A DNA stretch of 8,381 nt. Source: Spirochaetales bacterium (GTDB taxonomy: Bacteria > Spirochaetota > Spirochaetia > DSM-16054 > Sediminispirochaetaceae). Location: positions 1 to 8,381 of the forward strand of contig JAASTM010000071.1 in the NCBI GenBank assembly GCA_021767325.1, read 5' to 3'. Positions 1 through 6,284 of the stretch are shown here, piece after piece (within the stretch, counting starts at the first letter, position 1; every line of letters begins with the position of its first letter). The position numbers were made by a program, and so were the translations under genes. Under the pieces are notes generated by a model. It worked only from the letters and a program-made list of their open reading frames with translations, did not search any database and was not told the DNA's origin.

Positions 1-698
1 GAAGGAGCGATCTGCACTGCCACATGTTTCGAAGGATCACGGACCGCATCCAGAAGCTTGCCGGTTTCGTCCTTCTCATAGATGGCACCCACCGGACAGT
101 GGGCCGAACACTGCCCGCACTTAATACAGGGACTATCCGCCAAAGCCGCATCTCCGGCCGGGGCTATCCTTACATTTTCACCTCTGCTTACAAACTCGAG
201 AGCCCACACCCCCTGCATCACCTGACACACATTGGCACAGCGCCCGCAGTTGATGCACTTCTCAGGTTCCACAATGATGGAGGGAGTTGAGTTATCCAAA
301 GGCAGATCCCGCACCCGCATCTCATAAGGCTGTTCTCTGATGCCGAACGAAGCAGCCAGGGTTTGCAGTTCACAGTTTCCGTTGCGGCCGCACATGAGGC
401 AGTCGTTCGGGTGGGTAGAGAGTATCAGCTCGATCACTGTTTTCCTGATTTCATGCAGCTCGGGATCATGGGTAATCACGCTCATACCCTCGCTGACCGG
501 TGTAGCACAGGCCCGCACCATTTTGGGTGAGTTCTCGAGCTTTACCACACATACCCCACAGGCCGCCCAAGCTGGGAGGTCGGAGTGAAAACAGAGACTC
601 GGGATGTTGATATTCAGTTTCTTAGCCGCCTTGAGAATCGTGGTACCAGCTTCTACCTGCAGCGGCTGGCCGTTTATTTTTATATTGATTAGTTTCAA
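1..698 (-). CDS. hndD: [FeFe]-hydrogenase catalytic subunit HndD/HydA, N-terminal part (cut by window edge)
   Basis: Catalytic subunit of a cytoplasmic NAD(P)-linked [FeFe]-hydrogenase (H2 to 2H+ plus 2e-). Only the first 232 codons are in the window and they are open throughout. Domains seen: a plant-type [2Fe-2S] ferredoxin (C36, C47, C50, C64); a His-ligated [4Fe-4S] motif, H96-x3-C100-x2-C103-x5-C109; and a two-cluster ferredoxin (C148/151/154/158 and C191/194/197/201, the last ending in CPVG). This order is the M3-type relay seen in HydA of Thermotoga and HndD of Desulfovibrio. The H-cluster domain would follow beyond position 1. The start is a TTG (698-696), because AGGAG lies 7 nt upstream and the reading MKLINIKINGQ begins the ferredoxin fold exactly where expected. 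It follows hndC after a 24-nt gap. NuoG shares the N-terminal domains, but the hnd context and the ending VAVQIAPS, where the H-cluster domain begins in hydrogenases, favour HndD. Confidence 0.93.
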   Translation of the reverse strand, partial: MKLINIKINGQPLQVEAGTTILKAAKKLNINIPSLCFHSDLPAWAACGVCVVKLENSPKMVRACATPVSEGMSVITHDPELHEIRKTVIELILSTHPNDCLMCGRNGNCELQTLAASFGIREQPYEMRVRDLPLDNSTPSIIVEPEKCINCGRCANVCQVMQGVWALEFVSRGENVRIAPAGDAALADSPCIKCGQCSAHCPVGAIYEKDETGKLLDAVRDPSKHVAVQIAP

Positions 699-705
699 TT
701 GTTTA

Positions 706-710
706 CTCCT
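706..710 (-). promoter_or_regulatory. Ribosome binding site supporting the TTG start of hndD
   Basis: Read on the minus strand, AGGAG is followed by 7 nt (TAAACAA) and then TTG. No ATG or GTG in the same frame gives an intact N-terminal ferredoxin domain, so this site decides the start. Confidence 0.8.
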
Positions 711-722
711 TATCCGCATAGC

Positions 723-2513
723 CTAACGCACATACACGGCATCGAACTTGCATACGCTATAACATTCACCGCACTTGATGCATTTATCCTGATCAATTGT
801 GTGCAGCTGGCGAATATCTCCACTGATAGCACCTGCCGGACAGCGCCGGGCGCATAGTCCGCAGCCTATACACTTGTCAGCCAGAATATGGTACGAAATA
901 AGGCTCTTACACTTGCCGGAGGGACAGCGCTGATCCTTGATATGCGATTTGTACTCGTCGGAAAAGTACTTGAGGGTGGATAGCACCGGATTCGGGGCAG
1001 TCTGGCCGAGTCCGCACAACGAAGCCTTCTGCATTGCATGGCCGATCGACTTTATTTTGTCTATATCCTCGAGCTTTCCTTCGCCTTTGGTAATGCGGTC
1101 CAGAATATTGTACAGCGTACGCCCCCCTACCCGGCAAGGCGCACACTTTCCGCAGGACTCATCCACGATAAAACCGAGATAGAACTTGGCAATATCTACC
1201 ATGCAGTCATCCTCATCCATCACGATCATCCCGCCGGATCCCATAATGGAACCGAGCTTTTGCAGGTGTACATAGTCAATCGGAGTATCGAGATGTTCTT
1301 TGGTTATTACTCCACCGGAGGGTCCGCCGGTCTGCACCGCCTTGAACTCCTTACCATTGGCGATGCCGCCGCCGATATCGTACACTATCTCCCGCAGGGT
1401 GGTTCCCATCGGAACTTCCACCAGCCCGGAGTTTCTGATTTTTCCGGTGAGAGCAAAAACTTTGGTTCCCTTTGAATCGGGGGTGCCTATTTGGGCAAAC
1501 CAGTCACCTCCCTTTTGCAGAATTACCGGAATGTTGGCCCAGGTTTCCACATTGTTCAGCACCGTCGGCTGACCGAACACACCGTGAGTTGCGGGAAAAG
1601 GGGGACGCGGGATCGGCATTCCACGTTCGCCTTCAATCGAGCGTATGAGCGCCGTCTCCTCACCACAAACAAAGGCTCCGGCACCCAGTCTTATCTCTAT
1701 TTCGAAATCGTAGCCGCTGCCTAATATGTCGCGGCCCAGCAGTCCGTATGCGCGGGCCTGCTCCATCGCAATCTTTAACCGCCGGATTGCCAGCGGGTAT
1801 TCGGCACGGATATAGATGTAACCATAGTTCGCTCCGACCGTATAGCCGCCGATGGTCATCGCTTCGAGAATACTGTGCGGGTCACCTTCCAGGGTGCTGC
1901 GGTCCATGTAGGCACCGGGATCCCCCTCATCGGCATTACAGACCACATATTTTTGATCATTTTCAAACTGTTTAGTGAAGTTCCACTTCAGCCAGGTAGG
2001 AAAACCTGCCCCGCCGCGGCCCCGCAAACCGGAGCTTTTCAATTCCTCGATCACCTGGGCGGGAGACAACTCAAACAGTGCCCGCTCCAAACCGGCATAT
2101 CCGTCACGGGCAATGTATTCATTGATATCTTCCGGATTGATTACACCGCAGTTGCGCAGCACCACCCGGAACTGCTTCTGATAAAAGTCAATATCTTCTA
2201 TTTTTGCCCTGACCTTGCTCTTGCTCTTGTCGTACAGCAGCCGGCTCACTTCACGGCCTTTGATGATGTGTTCGGCTATTATCTCTTCCGCATCCTCCGG
2301 CTGCACATGCACATAAAAAGATTCTTCCGGAAGCACCTTGACTATCGGACCCTGTTCACAGAATCCGAAGCAGCCGGTTTTTACAATCTGGGTACTCTCC
2401 TTGCAGGCCTGCCGCTCGCACTCATTCAGCAAGTTTTTATAAATTTTGTCTGACTTTGACGATTCACAGGCTGTACCGCCACACACAAGAATGTAATGGG
2501 TAAATGGTGCCAT
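723..2513 (-). CDS. hndC: NuoF-like flavoprotein subunit of NAD(P)-linked [FeFe]-hydrogenase (HndC/HydB)
   Basis: 596-residue diaphorase subunit that exchanges electrons between NAD(P)H and the hydrogenase through FMN, and the likely site of electron bifurcation. Residues 1-85 are a thioredoxin-fold [2Fe-2S] domain with all four cysteines (C11, C16, C48, C52). Residues about 110-450 are the NuoF core: glycine-rich FMN/NAD segment GLRGRGGAGFP (162-172), NADEGDPGA (193-201) and GAGAFVCGEETALI (277-290). C454, C457, C460 and C500 bind the N3-type [4Fe-4S]. A CPSGKC motif (530-535) precedes two C-terminal [4Fe-4S] ferredoxin motifs (C548/551/554/558 and C578/581/584/588). The N- and C-terminal additions distinguish HydB/HndC from respiratory NuoF. 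The ATG overlaps the hndB stop by 1 nt (TGATG), with GGGGAGGG about 7 nt upstream, so translational coupling is likely. The cofactor preference, NAD or NADP, cannot be read from sequence. Confidence 0.95.
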   Translation of the reverse strand: MAPFTHYILVCGGTACESSKSDKIYKNLLNECERQACKESTQIVKTGCFGFCEQGPIVKVLPEESFYVHVQPEDAEEIIAEHIIKGREVSRLLYDKSKSKVRAKIEDIDFYQKQFRVVLRNCGVINPEDINEYIARDGYAGLERALFELSPAQVIEELKSSGLRGRGGAGFPTWLKWNFTKQFENDQKYVVCNADEGDPGAYMDRSTLEGDPHSILEAMTIGGYTVGANYGYIYIRAEYPLAIRRLKIAMEQARAYGLLGRDILGSGYDFEIEIRLGAGAFVCGEETALIRSIEGERGMPIPRPPFPATHGVFGQPTVLNNVETWANIPVILQKGGDWFAQIGTPDSKGTKVFALTGKIRNSGLVEVPMGTTLREIVYDIGGGIANGKEFKAVQTGGPSGGVITKEHLDTPIDYVHLQKLGSIMGSGGMIVMDEDDCMVDIAKFYLGFIVDESCGKCAPCRVGGRTLYNILDRITKGEGKLEDIDKIKSIGHAMQKASLCGLGQTAPNPVLSTLKYFSDEYKSHIKDQRCPSGKCKSLISYHILADKCIGCGLCARRCPAGAISGDIRQLHTIDQDKCIKCGECYSVCKFDAVYVR

Positions 2514-2917
2514 CAGTTAGCCCTCCCCTCATCTACAATGTCTGCAGCCGGACGGTCATAAATATGGTCATTTACCAAAGTCTTATTCATGATATGTTTT
2601 CTGACTATTTTTCCGGCGACTCCCGGATTAACTCTGCCGTAAATAACGTCCGGCATTCCCGGAACTACCACCTCTACAGTCGGCTCGACATAGCAAAGCC
2701 CCATACAGCCGGTTTGAGTTACTCTCACAGTTTTTATGCCGTTTTCGTCGAGCTCGCGGATAAATGCATCCAGAGTCTCTTTGGCACCCGCGGCGATACC
2801 GCAGGTTCCCATTCCCACAATCACTTCCACATCCGTATTTCTCACACTGCGCCGGGAAAGCTTTGTTTTCTGCTCCGCCCGCAGGGCTCGGAGTTCGTCG
2901 AGTGTCATCTTTCCCAT
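2513..2917 (-). CDS. hndB: HndB-type (2Fe-2S) ferredoxin-like subunit, thioredoxin fold
   Basis: 134-residue cytoplasmic subunit typical of four-subunit Hnd hydrogenases and absent from trimeric HydABC. The segment GMGTCGIAAGA (35-45) and the C71-MGL-C75 motif followed by YVEPTVEV are characteristic and align with the N-terminal domain of HndC. Only three cysteines exist in the whole protein (C39, C71, C75). The position equal to C11 of HndC is a glycine, so a standard four-Cys [2Fe-2S] site is not complete. The role may be structural, may use a non-Cys ligand, or may involve a labile cluster. The N-terminal 25 residues are a basic, helical extension. The start has GGAG 7 nt upstream and lies 1 nt after the hndA stop. 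The stop overlaps the hndC start. Confidence 0.9.
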   Translation of the reverse strand: MGKMTLDELRALRAEQKTKLSRRSVRNTDVEVIVGMGTCGIAAGAKETLDAFIRELDENGIKTVRVTQTGCMGLCYVEPTVEVVVPGMPDVIYGRVNPGVAGKIVRKHIMNKTLVNDHIYDRPAADIVDEGRAN

Positions 2918-2918
2918 C

Positions 2919-3410
2919 TCAGCGCTCCTGATACTCTGCCAGAATCTCCGGCAGCCTGTCTTTGGTCAATTTCCCATACACATCTTCATCCACAATGATG
3001 ACCGGTGCCAGACCGCAAGCGCCAACACAGCGGACAGCTTCAATCGAAAACTGCTCATCCTCTGTAGTCTGATTTACTCCTATTCCTAGCAGATTCTCCA
3101 GCTCGCTCAGAATATCCTCCCCGCCCTTCAGGTAACAGGCGGTTCCCATACAAATTTTTATGTTGTGCTTGCCCGGTTTTGCCAGACGAAAATAGTGATA
3201 GAAGGTCACTACTCCATAGATTTTTGCCAGTGGCACATTGAGCAACTTTGCTACCGTTTTACCGGCTTCTTTAGATATGAACCCTTGTTCCTCTTGTACT
3301 TTATGAAGAATCATAATCAGATTTCCCGGTTTATCCTTCCAGGTCTCTATATACTCCATAAGTTCGGGTGAAAAGCCTGTGTCAGCTTTACTCTCTAATT
3401 CTGTTGTCAT
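2919..3410 (-). CDS. hndA: NuoE-like [2Fe-2S] subunit of NAD(P)-linked hydrogenase (HndA/HydC)
   Basis: 163-residue thioredoxin-fold [2Fe-2S] subunit that docks on the NuoF-like HndC. With the chosen start, the cluster ligands are C87-x4-C92 (CMGTAC) and C128-x3-C132 (CVGAC). A helical N-terminal domain carries the family pattern of partial-loop helices, then IYGVVTFYHYFRL, typical of NuoE/HndA. Length fits the family (about 150-170). A longer reading from ATG 3440 adds 10 residues, but the ATG at 3410-3408 is preferred because GGAGG sits 5 nt upstream, while the longer start would overlap the preceding gene without a clear ribosome site. It is the second gene of the operon, 23 nt after the small upstream gene. 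Confidence 0.94.
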   Translation of the reverse strand: MTTELESKADTGFSPELMEYIETWKDKPGNLIMILHKVQEEQGFISKEAGKTVAKLLNVPLAKIYGVVTFYHYFRLAKPGKHNIKICMGTACYLKGGEDILSELENLLGIGVNQTTEDEQFSIEAVRCVGACGLAPVIIVDEDVYGKLTKDRLPEILAEYQER

Positions 3411-3415
3411 TGGAA

Positions 3416-3420
3416 CCTCC
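3416..3420 (-). promoter_or_regulatory. Ribosome binding site deciding the hndA start
   Basis: GGAGG on the minus strand, 5 nt (TTCCA) before ATG 3410-3408. This selects the 163-residue form over the 173-residue alternative at 3440. Confidence 0.8.
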
Positions 3421-3433
3421 AAATATATAATTC

Positions 3434-3712
3434 TCAGCACTCATCGTGCTGTTGTATTTTTTTTAATATTTCACTGAAATCCCGATAGAGTCCGGCGGTC
3501 TTGCACAGCAGCTCCTCGTAGGCCTCGAGAAGTTCACTCTTCGCTATTCCGTATTTTAGATGTTCTCCATCGATGTAGGGTTTGTACGTCTTCCAGCCGC
3601 GCTGCTGGAGCTCGAGCTTGTAATCTTTTATCAAAGCGGGCAGACAGGATGAGTATTTTTCGAGTATGGGAATGTCGATTAGTGCTGCTGAAAGGTCATC
3701 AATAGGATCCAT
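3434..3712 (-). CDS. Uncharacterised 92-residue protein, first gene of the hnd operon
   Basis: I do not recognise a family. The product is small, soluble (no signal peptide or membrane segment) and predicted helical. A hydrophobic-acidic first part is followed by a central aromatic segment (GWKTYKPYI, about 39-47) and a C-terminal amphipathic helix rich in Glu/Leu/Lys (about 58-88) that could form a coiled coil. Three cysteines (C23, C70, C92, the last being the final residue) do not form a metal motif. An ATG at 3724 would add four residues (MERI), but the ATG at 3712-3710 has GGAG 6 nt upstream and is preferred. It is transcribed just ahead of hndA with a 23-nt gap, so it is co-transcribed with the hydrogenase. 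An assembly, regulatory or small-subunit role is possible but is inference from position only. Coding status is supported by the ribosome site, the operon position and the lack of overlap with other genes. Confidence 0.7.
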   Translation of the reverse strand: MDPIDDLSAALIDIPILEKYSSCLPALIKDYKLELQQRGWKTYKPYIDGEHLKYGIAKSELLEAYEELLCKTAGLYRDFSEILKKIQQHDEC

Positions 3713-3718
3713 AATACG

Positions 3719-3722
3719 CTCC
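3719..3722 (-). promoter_or_regulatory. Ribosome binding site deciding the start of the small first gene
   Basis: GGAG on the minus strand with a 6-nt spacer before ATG 3712-3710. The site overlaps the alternative upstream ATG codon (3724-3722), which itself has no Shine-Dalgarno sequence. Confidence 0.6.
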
Positions 3723-3758
3723 ATTCTGTATCTATAAAATTACCTATATTTACAATCA

Positions 3759-3786
3759 ATAATAGATAAACTTATGTATAAGTAAA
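3759..3786 (-). promoter_or_regulatory. Candidate sigma-70-type promoter of the hnd operon
   Basis: On the minus strand TTTACT (3786-3781) and TATTAT (3764-3759) are separated by 16 nt. This would give an untranslated leader of about 40 nt. A second reading, TTGATT (3759-3754), 17 nt, TATAGA (3736-3731), would start transcription almost at the alternative ATG 3724. The region is AT-rich, so chance matches are expected, and the choice between the two is open. Confidence 0.4.
3770..3783. repeat. Inverted repeat ACTTAT-GT-ATAAGT
   Basis: Perfect 6-bp arms with a 2-bp centre in the divergent intergenic region. It lies between the -35 and -10 of the candidate hnd promoter and shares its right end with the next inverted repeat, so a bound protein would be expected to affect hnd transcription. 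Confidence 0.55.
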
Positions 3787-3798
3787 TTTTTATTTACT
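3781..3798. repeat. Inverted repeat AGTAAAT-TTTT-ATTTACT
   Basis: Perfect 7-bp arms around a 4-bp centre, covering the candidate -35 of the hnd operon. It could be an operator. A hairpin role is less likely because it is purely AT-rich and lies upstream of both genes. Confidence 0.55.
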
Positions 3799-3801
3799 AT
3801 T

Positions 3802-3817
3802 TTGCGTTATTACGCAA
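3802..3817. promoter_or_regulatory. Operator-like palindrome TTGCGT-TATT-ACGCAA
   Basis: Perfect 6-bp arms with a 4-bp centre, extendable to 9-bp arms with one mismatch (3799-3820). Read as TTGCG-N6-CGCAA, it has the size and spacing of CRP/FNR-family sites (TGTGA-N6-TCACA type), and it is the GC-richest patch of an otherwise AT-rich intergenic region. It sits between the hydrogenase operon and the sensor kinase gene and could serve either. A Rex site would be longer with different arms, so I do not assign it to Rex. Confidence 0.5.
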
Positions 3818-3856
3818 TATATAACTAATATATCATGAAAATCCCGATATGTGTAT

Positions 3857-3888
3857 TACTTTTTATTAAATTTTAATACTTTTTATTA
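3857..3888. repeat. 12-bp direct repeat TACTTTTTATTA, two copies with 20-bp period
   Basis: Identical copies at 3857-3868 and 3877-3888. A start-to-start distance of 20 bp is close to two helical turns, placing both copies on the same face of the DNA upstream of the kinase promoter candidate. This is compatible with tandem sites for a response regulator. In AT-rich DNA it may also be chance. Confidence 0.4.
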
Positions 3889-3913
3889 CCTTTCCAACAA
3901 CTCTAATATCAGG

Positions 3914-3942
3914 TTGCTCATCGCCGCTTCTTGCCTTATTAT
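3914..3942 (+). promoter_or_regulatory. Candidate promoter of the sensor kinase gene, close to its ATG
   Basis: TTGCTC (3914-3919), 17-nt spacer, TATTAT (3937-3942). The ATG is only 12 nt beyond the -10, so the 5' leader would be about 5 nt or less. No Shine-Dalgarno sequence is present before the ATG, consistent with a nearly leaderless mRNA. Not proven. Confidence 0.4.
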
Positions 3943-3953
3943 TAATAGTTACT

Positions 3954-6284
3954 ATGATCAGTCTCCGCCGCGCAGCACTTATTCTCTGCGTCCTCATAAT
4001 GGCAATGCTGACGCCCACCCTTTCTGCTCAGAAATCCAGGCAGGATATAGGGGTTTTCGGACAGAATATATTGCTCATTCATTCGTATCATGCCGGTTTC
4101 AAATGGACGGATGATATCACTGACGGGGTTAAAGCAGCCCTGGGCGACCGGGTCAACCTGTTCGTCGAGTATATGGACACCAAACACCAGTATAGCCCCG
4201 AATATCTCGAACTGCTGACACAGCTTCTGGAGTATAAATTCACCCAACATAATTTTCAGTTGATTATCTGCTCCGACAACAATGCATTCAATTTTCTCAC
4301 TAACGAAGGAAGAAAGATTTTCGGCTACACCCCAGTAGTTTTCTGCGGGCTGAACTATCCCGAGGAGGCGCTGGAAAACGCCGGAGACTATGTGACCGGA
4401 GTCATTGAAAAGGTAAGATTCGAGGAAAATGTACGTCTTATAACCGAGCTTCATCCGGAAGCGAACAGACTGATTTTCATTACCGACAACACCCCCACGG
4501 GCAAGCGCCTGCAGGAAGAGTTTGCATATGAGAGTATCACGTTCAGAGAGGATTTCGATGAAATAAGCGTATGGTACGACTTCTCTATGGTAGAACTGCT
4601 CTCAAAGCTGAAGGGACTTCCGGATGATGCCGTGGTTCTGTATTCCCTTTTCTTCCGGGATGCGGAAAATACATTTTACGACTGGAAACAGGGAACTCAG
4701 CTGATCACCAGGGCCTCCCGGGTGCCGGTATACGGGCTCTGGGATTTCAGCCTCGAACAGGGGATTGTCGGAGGTAAACTCGTGTCGGGCTTCAAGCAGG
4801 GACTGGAAGCCGGTGAGATGGCGAAGAAAATATTGGCCGGCAACCGGGTGAGTAAAATACCGGTTCGCACCAGCAATCCCTACACATATGCCTTTGATTA
4901 CAGCGCACTCGAGAGGTTCGGAATTCGGGAGGCGGAACTGCCGAAAGAGAGCATCATTATCAACCGGCCCTACTCCGTAATAAGAGAAAACAGAGGGCTT
5001 TTCATCGCCATTTTCACTGTGATTATCTTTTTAACAATTCTGGTGGCTGCCCTGATAATAAATATCCTCCTGCGCCACCGGGTTGAAAAGGCATTGAAGC
5101 GCGCCCAGAGTTATATCATTGGTATAATCAATTCGATGCCTTCGATTATTGTAGGGGTTGATCCGCAGGGCTTCATTACCGACTGGAATCTGCGAGCAGA
5201 ACAGGAGAGTAAGGTCAGTGCGAACGAAGCGATGGGCCGCCGATTCGATGAGGTGTTCAGCCGCTTTTCCGGACAGATGGATCAGATAAATAGTGCAATT
5301 GCCCAACAGAAAACCGAGCATATTATCAAAACCAATGGAACCAAGGATGCCCACACCCGTTATGAAGAAATCGTGGTCTATCCCCTGATTACCGAAGGGA
5401 CGGAAGGTGCGGTGATCCGTGTTGATGATAAAACCGAACAGCGCAAGTTCGAAGAGATGATGATTCAGAATGAAAAGATGTTGTCAGTCGGGGGCTTAGC
5501 CGCGGGGATGGCACATGAAATCAACAACCCCCTCAGCGCAATGGTGCAGAACGCCCAAGTTGCATTGCAGCGGCTGAGAACCGAGAATCCGGCCAATCTT
5601 CGATCGGCAGAAAAGGCCGGGCTTTCATTCGCAGCGCTCCAGGCCTATGTGGGGGACCGGGAAATCATCCAACAACTGGAGATGATTAGAGAAGCCGGCA
5701 GGCATGCCAAAGAAATAGTGCTGAATATGCTCAATTTTGCTCACCGCAGCGACGCCGGCCGCTCGAGCCACGACATCCTCATGCTCCTCGACAGTACGGT
5801 TGAACTGGCTTCGATCGAGTTCAACCTGAAAAAGAGCAATGATTTTAAGCGAATAAGAATAGAGAAGAAGTATGCGCCCCGCATTCCGACCATCCTCTGC
5901 GAGGCCGGAAAAATCCGCCAGGTTTTTCTCAACATCCTGCGTAACGGTGCAGCAGCTATGTTCGAGCGGCAGAAACTCGAAGGCAGCGGATATACGCCCC
6001 GCTTCAGGCTGAGAGCAGACCGGGACGGGGGAATGGTGCGGATAGAAATCGAGGATAACGGAATCGGAATAAAGGAAGAAATAAAATCAAGAATATTCGA
6101 ACCGTTCTTTACTACCAAACCGGTCGGTGAAGGGACGGGTCTCGGATTATCAATCTCTTATTTTATCATTACGGAAAACCACGGCGGCAGCCTTGAAGTG
6201 CAGAGCACAGCAGGCGAAGGAACTACCTTTATAATTCAACTGCCGGTTGAAGAGCCTACGCAAAGCCAAAAATACGAAGAATAA
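3954..6284 (+). CDS. Membrane sensor histidine kinase with periplasmic ABC-type substrate-binding domain and PAS domain
   Basis: 776-residue sensor kinase. Residues 1-26 look like a signal peptide or anchor (basic start, long hydrophobic stretch, TLSAQ). Residues about 35-340 resemble the ABC transporter substrate-binding sensor domain (PF04392-like; motif LLIHSYHAGFKWTDDI at 40-55), expected in the periplasm. A transmembrane helix spans about 349-373. A PAS domain (about 386-495, opening GIINSMPSIIVGVD) is cytoplasmic. The kinase core has the H-box HEINNP with phospho-acceptor H521, N-box N660/N664, G1 box DNGIGI (701-706), F-box FEPFFTTK (715-722) and G2 box GEGTGLGLS (725-733), so it should be active. 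About 30 extra residues lie between the two dimerisation helices (about 541-570). No receiver domain is attached and no response regulator is adjacent. The ATG lacks a Shine-Dalgarno sequence, but no other start is available upstream before a stop, and the next Met would remove part of the signal peptide. The ligand is unknown. Confidence 0.93.
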   Translation: MISLRRAALILCVLIMAMLTPTLSAQKSRQDIGVFGQNILLIHSYHAGFKWTDDITDGVKAALGDRVNLFVEYMDTKHQYSPEYLELLTQLLEYKFTQHNFQLIICSDNNAFNFLTNEGRKIFGYTPVVFCGLNYPEEALENAGDYVTGVIEKVRFEENVRLITELHPEANRLIFITDNTPTGKRLQEEFAYESITFREDFDEISVWYDFSMVELLSKLKGLPDDAVVLYSLFFRDAENTFYDWKQGTQLITRASRVPVYGLWDFSLEQGIVGGKLVSGFKQGLEAGEMAKKILAGNRVSKIPVRTSNPYTYAFDYSALERFGIREAELPKESIIINRPYSVIRENRGLFIAIFTVIIFLTILVAALIINILLRHRVEKALKRAQSYIIGIINSMPSIIVGVDPQGFITDWNLRAEQESKVSANEAMGRRFDEVFSRFSGQMDQINSAIAQQKTEHIIKTNGTKDAHTRYEEIVVYPLITEGTEGAVIRVDDKTEQRKFEEMMIQNEKMLSVGGLAAGMAHEINNPLSAMVQNAQVALQRLRTENPANLRSAEKAGLSFAALQAYVGDREIIQQLEMIREAGRHAKEIVLNMLNFAHRSDAGRSSHDILMLLDSTVELASIEFNLKKSNDFKRIRIEKKYAPRIPTILCEAGKIRQVFLNILRNGAAAMFERQKLEGSGYTPRFRLRADRDGGMVRIEIEDNGIGIKEEIKSRIFEPFFTTKPVGEGTGLGLSISYFIITENHGGSLEVQSTAGEGTTFIIQLPVEEPTQSQKYEE

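Noticed and set aside
1875..2453. 192-codon open frame on the plus strand opposite hndC
   Set aside because: It lies wholly antisense to a clear NuoF-like gene, has no ribosome site or recognisable domain, and is explained by the codon bias of the real gene.
723..3410. Respiratory complex I (nuoE-nuoF) instead of hydrogenase
   Set aside because: HndC has the N-terminal thioredoxin-fold and C-terminal two-cluster ferredoxin domains, an hndB gene lies between, and the following gene has the HydA/HndD relay. No other nuo genes are present.
3802..3817. Rex (NADH-sensing repressor) operator
   Set aside because: Attractive next to a hydrogenase, but Rex sites as I know them are about 18 bp with TTGTGA- or TTGTTAA-type arms. 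This palindrome is 16 bp with TTGCGT arms, so only a general operator call is justified.
3835..3876. 13-codon frame (MKIPICVLLFIKF) in the intergenic region, possible leader peptide
   Set aside because: No Shine-Dalgarno sequence, no run of regulatory codons, and no attenuator hairpins downstream.
3942..4454. 170-codon open frame on the minus strand opposite the kinase N-terminus
   Set aside because: Antisense shadow of the substrate-binding domain. The sensor kinase reading has signal peptide and family motifs, and this one has none.
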